10,689 nucleotides of DNA, from NCBI GenBank assembly GCA_002381045.1, contig DFWT01000224.1:1-10689 (forward strand), in the 5' to 3' direction. Shown here piece by piece: positions 6,137-10,689 of the stretch. Below the pieces are notes generated by a model. The model was not told the origin of the DNA. It ran no database searches and saw only the letters and a program-made list of their open reading frames with translations. Position numbers and translations under genes: made by a program. This DNA comes from Rhodoferax sp. UBA4127. GTDB lineage: Bacteria; Pseudomonadota; Gammaproteobacteria; Burkholderiales; Burkholderiaceae_C. How positions within the stretch are numbered: position 1 is the first letter of the stretch; each line of letters starts with the position of its first letter.

Positions 6137-6548
6137 GCAAATTCCGGTGTTAGCCCTTGCTACACCTGCGCAGAGCGCTATGCTTTCTGGTAATGCAGCG
6201 GTTTTGTTGCAAGAGATTGCTGAGCGTTTGCAACAACTGCTGGAGGGCGGACAGACCGCCATCATTGACCTGCTGGCTATGCCGCTTAACGCTGCCGACC
6301 TGGACTGGCTGCGCCAGCAACTGGGCATTGGTGAGGTGCGCATCACGCTGGCTGCGGATGGCGAATCGACCTTGCAAGAAACCAGTTGCCCAGGCGTCTG
6401 GTGGGTGCAGCACCACAACCCTGGCGGCGGGGTGATGTCAGCGTTTATCGAAATCACGCCTGTGCCCGATCTGGTGCGGGCTCATCCAGACGACATTCGA
6501 GGGGGCTGGCAGCGACTAACGCGGCTGCTTGGCGACCGGGTTGATTGA
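6126..6548 (+). CDS. hupH: HupH/HyaF-family hydrogenase expression protein, short single-domain form
   Basis: This 140-residue protein matches the C-terminal conserved region of HupH/HyaF: LGIGEVRITL (66-75), LQETSCPGVWWV (83-94) and FIEITPVPDLV (107-117). Family members assist maturation of uptake hydrogenases, probably at the small-subunit FeS stage; the exact reaction is not settled. Typical HupH/HyaF proteins are about 280 residues with an extra N-terminal half, so this is roughly half length. Since its start overlaps hynD by 11 bases and has AGGAG upstream, the short form looks genuine rather than truncated. A 64-base gap separates it from hynS. Confidence 0.82.
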   Translation: MKLEQIPVLALATPAQSAMLSGNAAVLLQEIAERLQQLLEGGQTAIIDLLAMPLNAADLDWLRQQLGIGEVRITLAADGESTLQETSCPGVWWVQHHNPGGGVMSAFIEITPVPDLVRAHPDDIRGGWQRLTRLLGDRVD

Positions 6549-6566
6549 CAGCGTTGGGGGTTAAGC

Positions 6567-6582
6567 CTCGGCATTTTCCGAG
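6567..6582 (+). promoter_or_regulatory. Small hairpin in the hupH-hynS intergenic gap
   Basis: CTCGG-CATTTT-CCGAG forms a 5-bp stem with a six-base loop, ending 30 bases before the hynS ATG at 6613 and directly before an unused in-frame ATG at 6583. No U-run follows, so it is not a simple terminator. It may be an mRNA-processing or stability element where maturation genes give way to structural genes, or chance. Confidence 0.3.
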
Positions 6583-6612
6583 ATGAAGTTTGCAGACCAG
6601 AGGAGACACGTC

Positions 6613-7710
6613 ATGCGCGGACCATTGATTGAATCACTCGCCAGTCAGGGCATCAGCCGACGAAGTTTTGCCAAATACTGCGCCACCTTGGCGTCCATGA
6701 TGGCCTTGCCCCCCATGGCTGGTCAGGCCATGGCACAGGCACTGGCCAGCGCACCTGCGGCGGCACGACGACCCTCGGTGATCTGGCTGCCGTTTCAGGA
6801 GTGCACAGGCTGTACCGAAGCCATCACCCGCTCGCACTCTCCGACGCTGGAGAGCCTGATTTTTGAGTCGATTTCTTTGGACTATCAGGAAACCTTGATG
6901 GCCGCAGCCGGCCACCAAGCGGAAGAGGCCTTGCAAAAAGCGATGAAAGACAACGCGGGCAAGTACCTCCTGATTGTGGATGGCTCGATCCCCTTGGGAT
7001 TGGATGGCGCGTATTCGTGCATCGGCGGACGCAGCAACCTTGAGACGCTCAAAGAAGTGGCCAAAGGCGCAGCAGCTGTCATCGCCATGGGCTCATGCTC
7101 TTCGTTTGGTGGCCTGCCAAGGGCTAACCCAAACCCCACAGGGGCGGTCTCAGTGAGTGACATCATCAAGGACAAACCGATCGTCAACATTCCTGGTTGT
7201 CCGCCAATCCCGGTGGTGATGACGGGTGTGCTGGCGCACTTTTTAACCTTTGGCACCTTGCCGGAGCTCGACAAACACGGGCGGCCCAAGTCGTTTTACG
7301 GTGAGACCATCCACGACCGTTGTTACCGCCGGCCGTTTTATGACCAGGGCAAATTCGCCAAGACCTTTGACGATGAAGGTGCGCGCAATGGCTGGTGCCT
7401 GTTTGAACTGGGCTGCAAAGGCCCTGTGACCTACAACTCTTGCGCCACCACCAAATGGAACGCGGGCACGTCCTGGCCAGTGGAATCCGGCCATGGCTGC
7501 CTGGGGTGTTCGGAGCCTGATTTTTGGGATGCGGGCAGTTTTTACAGCGCCTTGTCCGCGCCCGCCAACCCCGTGCAAAAAGTGGGTGTGGCGGCTGGCG
7601 TGGGTGTGGCCGCAGGGGTGGCTGCCATGCTGCTCAATCGGTCCAAAAAAGGCGCTGCCAAAGCAGCGCATGAAACCACGACGCTGGCAGACCTGGAGAA
7701 ACAACCATGA
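6613..7710 (+). CDS. hynS: [NiFe]-hydrogenase small subunit, Isp-type (group 1e-like), Tat-exported
   Basis: This 365-residue electron-transfer subunit carries three FeS clusters. A Tat signal SRRSFAK (15-21) is followed by a hydrophobic stretch and a likely cut after AMA (39-41), so the folded HynSL dimer should go to the periplasm. Proximal [4Fe-4S] ligands are C64 and C67 (ECTGC), C162 (GSCSSFGG) and C196 (IPGCPP). Distal ligands are H234, C237, C262 and C268. The medial [3Fe-4S] ligands are C277, C296 and C299 (SGHGCLGCSEPDFWD). Both positions that carry extra cysteines in oxygen-tolerant hydrogenases are glycine (CTGC; SSFGG), so a standard, oxygen-sensitive cluster is expected. A short Ala/Gly/Val hydrophobic segment (324-342) followed by NRSKK may anchor the C-terminus. 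ATG 6613 has GAGGAGA about 6-12 bases upstream; ATG 6583 lacks one. It overlaps isp1 by four bases. Confidence 0.95.
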   Translation: MRGPLIESLASQGISRRSFAKYCATLASMMALPPMAGQAMAQALASAPAAARRPSVIWLPFQECTGCTEAITRSHSPTLESLIFESISLDYQETLMAAAGHQAEEALQKAMKDNAGKYLLIVDGSIPLGLDGAYSCIGGRSNLETLKEVAKGAAAVIAMGSCSSFGGLPRANPNPTGAVSVSDIIKDKPIVNIPGCPPIPVVMTGVLAHFLTFGTLPELDKHGRPKSFYGETIHDRCYRRPFYDQGKFAKTFDDEGARNGWCLFELGCKGPVTYNSCATTKWNAGTSWPVESGHGCLGCSEPDFWDAGSFYSALSAPANPVQKVGVAAGVGVAAGVAAMLLNRSKKGAAKAAHETTTLADLEKQP

Positions 7711-8366
7711 ACGACATGCAATTTTTGACCTGGGTACGCGGCACCGGGCTGAACCTGGCCATTGGAATTTTTGTCGTCGGTGTCCTGTGGCGATTGCTGG
7801 AGGTTTACACCTTGGGTCGAAAGCCTGATCTGTCGGCCCCGCGCGCGCTGGCAGGCGCCTCGGGTTGGCACACGATTTTTCGGCGCACCTTGCCCGCCGA
7901 GGGCATGCTGAAAAAAGCCCCGATTACCTACATTGGTGGTGGCATCTTTCACTTGGGGCTGGCGATCGTGGTGTTCTTTTTTGCACCGCATATCAAGTTG
8001 TTTCAGGGTTTGTTGGGGGTCTCGTGGCCAGGCTTGCCTTCGCAATTTGTCGACATGGTGACCATCATTACCCTCGCCGCCTTGTTGGTGGTTCTGGTGG
8101 ACCGCATCAAGAACCCGATCAAACGCTATTTGTCCACCTTCGAGGACTGGTTTACCTGGGCACTGACGTTTTTGCCGCTGCTCACCGGTTGGCTGGCCGT
8201 GCGGCATTTGTTACTGCCCTACACCACCATGCTGGCGCTGCACATCCTCTCGGTAGAACTGCTGCTGGTGTTCCTGCCGTTCACCAAGTTGTTTCACGCC
8301 TTCACCGTGTTTGGCTCGCGTTGGTTCAATGGCACAGTCAACGGCCACAAAGGAGTAGCGGTATGA
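7707..8366 (+). CDS. isp1: Isp1, NarI-like dihaem cytochrome b membrane subunit of the hydrogenase
   Basis: This 219-residue membrane protein resembles the gamma subunit of nitrate reductase and DsrM. About five transmembrane helices can be seen: roughly 14-32, 76-95, 115-133, 148-165 and 172-192. Candidate haem b ligands are H82 and H95 on the second helix, and H179 and H197, whose 18-residue spacing equals that of the NarI ligands H187/H205. It is expected to take electrons from HynS at the periplasmic face and pass them across the membrane to Isp2 or quinone. It starts within the hynS stop (ATGA) and its own stop overlaps the isp2 start the same way, which points to translational coupling. 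The hynS-isp1-isp2 order is the signature of Isp-type hydrogenases such as those of Thiocapsa and Aquifex. Confidence 0.9.
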   Translation: MNDMQFLTWVRGTGLNLAIGIFVVGVLWRLLEVYTLGRKPDLSAPRALAGASGWHTIFRRTLPAEGMLKKAPITYIGGGIFHLGLAIVVFFFAPHIKLFQGLLGVSWPGLPSQFVDMVTIITLAALLVVLVDRIKNPIKRYLSTFEDWFTWALTFLPLLTGWLAVRHLLLPYTTMLALHILSVELLLVFLPFTKLFHAFTVFGSRWFNGTVNGHKGVAV

Positions 8367-9628
8367 GCGCCACACTTGAAAAAGGCATACGGGTCCTGAA
8401 AGAGGTCATTGACGCGCCGATTGCCAGCTATTTCAACAGCTGCGTCCACTGCGGCCTCTGCGCCGAGGCCTGCCTGTTTTACACACAAACGGGTGATCCC
8501 AAATACACACCCATTCACAAGCTGGAACCGCTGCGCCGTGTGTATGAACAAGAGTACACGCTGCTGGGGCGGGCAAAGAAAATGGTGGGCTTGTCCAAGC
8601 CGGTGACCGACGCCGAACTGGGCGAATGGCAAGAGTTGGTCTACAACTCTTGCACCCTGTGTGGCCGCTGCTCCGCGGTGTGCCCGGTGGGTAACGACAT
8701 TGTTTACATGGTCCGCAAGCTGCGCGAAGGCATGTCTGCCTCTGGCAATGCGCCTGACGGTATCAAAGGCGCTGTCAATCGCACGGTCACCATTGGTAGC
8801 CCGATGGGGGTCAAGCTGCCAGCGGTCAAGGCGCAGATGAAGCACGTGGAAAAAGACTACGGCATTCCAATTCCGATGGATGTGGAGGACGCCGATTACA
8901 TGGTGCTGCTCTCCAGCATGGAGATCATGAACTTCCCCGAGTATCTAGGCGCCATTGCCAAGATCATGAAACACGCAGGCAAGACCTGGACACTGAGCTC
9001 TGAGGCCTTTGAGGCCACCAATGCCGGTATGCAGATTGGCAACTCCGACCTGGCCCGGCTGATCGTGAAACGCATTGTGGACAGCGCCGAAAAACTCAAG
9101 GCCAGGACCGTTATCAGCCCCGAGTGCGGGCACGCCTACACAGCGCTTCGCTGGGAAGGTGCCAACTTGATTGGCCGGCCCTTCACCTTCAAGGTGCAGC
9201 ACATTGTGGAGGTGTTGGGCGAATTCCAAACCCTGGGCCTGCTTAAGACCGAGGGCATGGAAAAGGACCGTCTGACCTTCCATGACCCATGCCAGTTGGC
9301 CCGCCGTGGCGGTGTGATTGAACCCCAACGCGCCTTGATGAAGATGGTGGCCAAAGAGTTTGTCGAGATGCCCGATGCCGGCTACATGAACTGGTGTTGT
9401 GGTGGTGGTGGCGGTGCCTCGGCCATTGAGGAAGGCGAGCCGCTGCGCATGCAGGCCTTCAAGGTCAAGAAGATGCAGTTTGAGGCGGTGAAGCCCGACC
9501 GAGTGGTCACCGCGTGTGCCAACTGCCGCATCGTGCTTGAAGAAGGCCTGGAGCATTATCAGATGGACCTGCCGGTGGTTGGGCTGACCGAAATGGTGGC
9601 CGACCATCTGGTTGAAAAAGGAGATTGA
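8363..9628 (+). CDS. isp2: Isp2, HdrD/GlpC/DsrK-like iron-sulfur protein of the hydrogenase
   Basis: This 421-residue cytoplasmic-side protein resembles heterodisulfide reductase HdrD. Two ferredoxin motifs hold [4Fe-4S] clusters: C27-C30-C33-C37 (CVHCGLCAEAC) and C97-C100-C103-C107 (CTLCGRCSAVCP). The C-terminal CCG domain is complete: C310 (HDPCQLARRGG), C345-C346 (WCCGGGGG) and C385-C388 (CANC), suited to a catalytic [4Fe-4S] cluster like that of Hdr. The first CCG repeat is degenerate, with only C255 (PECGHAY) left. With Isp1 it forms a DsrMK/NarI-HdrD-like module linking the hydrogenase to a cytoplasmic partner, possibly thiol/disulfide or sulfur chemistry; the partner is unknown. ATG 8363 overlaps the isp1 stop and has AGGAG seven bases upstream. 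The next gene begins three bases after its stop. Confidence 0.93.
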   Translation: MSATLEKGIRVLKEVIDAPIASYFNSCVHCGLCAEACLFYTQTGDPKYTPIHKLEPLRRVYEQEYTLLGRAKKMVGLSKPVTDAELGEWQELVYNSCTLCGRCSAVCPVGNDIVYMVRKLREGMSASGNAPDGIKGAVNRTVTIGSPMGVKLPAVKAQMKHVEKDYGIPIPMDVEDADYMVLLSSMEIMNFPEYLGAIAKIMKHAGKTWTLSSEAFEATNAGMQIGNSDLARLIVKRIVDSAEKLKARTVISPECGHAYTALRWEGANLIGRPFTFKVQHIVEVLGEFQTLGLLKTEGMEKDRLTFHDPCQLARRGGVIEPQRALMKMVAKEFVEMPDAGYMNWCCGGGGGASAIEEGEPLRMQAFKVKKMQFEAVKPDRVVTACANCRIVLEEGLEHYQMDLPVVGLTEMVADHLVEKGD

Positions 9629-9631
9629 GCC

Positions 9632-10078
9632 ATGGCCATCCGCAATGAAAAGGAATTCAAGGCCGCACTGGCTGCCCTGCCGCTCGCTCGCCAGAGGCAA
9701 GTGGGAGCGGCGTTTGTGCAGCGGGTGCTTGACCTGTGCCACGATGGTCGGGTCAAGGCCGCGCTGGCAGCGGCCGCGCGCCCGGACTTGAGCACAGAGG
9801 AGCTGGCGCTGGTTGCGCAGTCGGCGCGCAGTGCCAGGGTTGACAGCTACACCCAGTGCGGGCGCGATACCGGCTGGGCACCGCAGGCCGGGCACTTTGT
9901 GGCCAGGGCCGCCGAATGCTGCGTGCGTCTGGTCGCCGAGGGCGAACCGGTGGCCTGGGAGGCCGCCATGCAGGCCCGGCTGGCCCGCACCTGCCAAAGT
10001 GTGGCGCTGGGGGATGGTACCGACAACGACGAGGCCAGCGCGCAGTACCAAGCCCTCGACAACTTTTTGAACGCCTAA
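9632..10078 (+). CDS. Unrecognised 148-residue Cys-containing helical protein between isp2 and hynL
   Basis: I do not recognise this protein. It is probably real: it starts three bases after isp2, has a good GGAGA ribosome site, ends 12 bases before hynL and keeps the reading-frame character of its neighbours. It has no signal peptide or membrane segment and should be soluble, cytosolic and mostly alpha-helical (Ala-rich, with Arg and Glu). It has five cysteines (C36, C76, C96, C97, C121) and two histidines (H37, H88). C36-H37 and the block TQCGRDTGWAPQAGHFVARAAECC (74-97) could bind a metal or cluster or form redox pairs, but no named motif is present. In the best known Isp-type operon hynL follows isp2 directly, so this is an insertion into the core order. 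It might be an accessory subunit, a HynL chaperone or an Isp2 partner; these roles are inference from position. A weak resemblance to Ala-rich helical 'putative immunity protein' families is not convincing. Confidence 0.8.
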   Translation: MAIRNEKEFKAALAALPLARQRQVGAAFVQRVLDLCHDGRVKAALAAAARPDLSTEELALVAQSARSARVDSYTQCGRDTGWAPQAGHFVARAAECCVRLVAEGEPVAWEAAMQARLARTCQSVALGDGTDNDEASAQYQALDNFLNA

Positions 10079-10090
10079 GGACAGCACGCC

Positions 10091-10689
10091 ATGAGCAACA
10101 CACAACGTATCGTGGTTGACCCAGTCACTCGCATCGAGGGCCACCTGCGCATCGAGGCGCAAACCGATGCAGACGGCAAGATCACCCAAGCCTATTCCGC
10201 AGGCACGATGGTGCGCGGCATCGAGATCATTTTGCGCGGGCGTGACCCACGTGACGCCTGGGCGTTTGCACAGCGCATCTGTGGCGTGTGCACGCTGGTG
10301 CATGGTTTGGCGTCTGTTCGCTCGGTCGAAGACGCGCTGCACCGCGCCATACCGACCTACAGCATCCCGCGCAACGCCGAATTGATTCGCAACCTGATGA
10401 TCGCCACGCAGTACATCCACGACCATGTGATGCACTTCTACCACCTGCATGCGTTTGACTGGGTGGATGTGGTGTCCGCGCTGAAGGCCGACCCCAAGGC
10501 CACTTCGGAATTGGCGCAGAGCATTTCCAGCTATTCCAAGTCGTCGCCGGGATACTTCTCTGACGTTCAGAAAAAGGTGAAGAACTTTGTTGAGCAAGGC
10601 CAGTTGGGTATTTTTTCTAACGCCTACTGGGGTCACCCAGCTTACAAGCTGCCGCCCGAAGCCAATCTGATGGCGGTGGCGCACTACCT
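10091..10689 (+). CDS. hynL: [NiFe]-hydrogenase large subunit, N-terminal part (3' partial)
   Basis: The first 199 residues of the catalytic subunit, which splits H2 at a Ni-Fe(CN)2CO centre; the frame stays open to the end of the window. It begins MSNTQRIVVDPVTRIEGHLRIE, giving the conserved Glu16 of the first family motif. The L2 motif RICGVCTLVH supplies the first pair of nickel ligands, C64 and C67. Later family stretches are visible: IPRNAELIRNLMIATQYIHDHVMHFYHLHAFDWVDV. The second Cys pair (DPCxxC) and the C-terminal peptide cut by the maturation protease lie beyond the window. The ATG has AAGGA about 10 bases upstream. Separation of hynL from hynS by isp1, isp2 and a further gene marks the Isp type. 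Confidence 0.95.
   Translation, partial: MSNTQRIVVDPVTRIEGHLRIEAQTDADGKITQAYSAGTMVRGIEIILRGRDPRDAWAFAQRICGVCTLVHGLASVRSVEDALHRAIPTYSIPRNAELIRNLMIATQYIHDHVMHFYHLHAFDWVDVVSALKADPKATSELAQSISSYSKSSPGYFSDVQKKVKNFVEQGQLGIFSNAYWGHPAYKLPPEANLMAVAHY

Noticed and set aside
7865..8362. Possible N-terminal extension of Isp2 reaching back through isp1
   Set aside because: That stretch is isp1 in another frame with clear NarI-like helices; ATG 8363 has AGGAG and begins the family-like sequence.
8945..10684. A 579-residue open frame on the minus strand opposite isp2, the 148-residue gene and hynL
   Set aside because: It is antisense to strongly recognised hydrogenase genes, its translation is His/Gly/Leu-rich with no domain I recognise, and such frames are expected opposite GC-rich codon-biased genes.
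1..10689. CRISPR array, tRNA/rRNA genes, insertion sequence or phage genes
   Set aside because: No spaced direct repeats, RNA-gene signatures, transposase or integrase motifs were seen on either strand.

Overview
The window looks like chromosome of a GC-rich, facultatively anaerobic betaproteobacterium, most likely of the Comamonadaceae (a Rhodoferax/Polaromonas-like relative). I base this on the style of the encoded proteins, the Aer-type receptor, the PutA type that ends shortly after its aldehyde dehydrogenase domain, and a short AT-rich patch in putA that resembles a dispersed repeat I remember from that family. The family assignment is inference; no rRNA or tRNA is present.

Left part (1-3381): the 3' end of putA (proline to glutamate) runs into a 200-base intergenic stretch that is almost entirely one large imperfect inverted repeat. 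It faces a convergent arginase gene (rocF-like), which lies 64 bases downstream of a gene for an Aer-type PAS/FAD energy-taxis receptor on the same strand. Middle part (3551-5248): an Lrp/AsnC-family regulator is divergent from a saccharopine dehydrogenase/lysine dehydrogenase-like oxidoreductase. Their 138-base shared control region carries four alternating GTCAT/ATGAC half-sites and a good sigma70 promoter for the regulator. Together these suggest amino-acid (arginine, proline, lysine-type) catabolism.

Right part (5245-10689, running off the end): an Isp-type (group 1e-like) uptake [NiFe]-hydrogenase locus. A hypC-like chaperone gene points left. Pointing right are a maturation protease (hynD/hupD), a short hupH, the Tat-exported small subunit hynS, the NarI-like cytochrome b isp1, the HdrD/GlpC-like iron-sulfur protein isp2, an unrecognised 148-residue protein, and the start of the large subunit hynL. 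Genes from hynS onward overlap or are 3-12 bases apart, so they should be co-transcribed. A perfect FNR-type palindrome sits 41 bases before a plausible start point upstream of hynD, so anaerobic induction is likely. The expected flow is H2 oxidation at HynL, through the three FeS clusters of HynS, to b haems of Isp1 in the membrane and then to Isp2 on the cytoplasmic side (or the reverse).

The points most worth following are the unnamed Cys-containing protein between isp2 and hynL, the HypC homologue that lacks the family's conserved histidine, the in-frame repeat-like patch in putA, and the 166-base inverted repeat between putA and the arginase gene.
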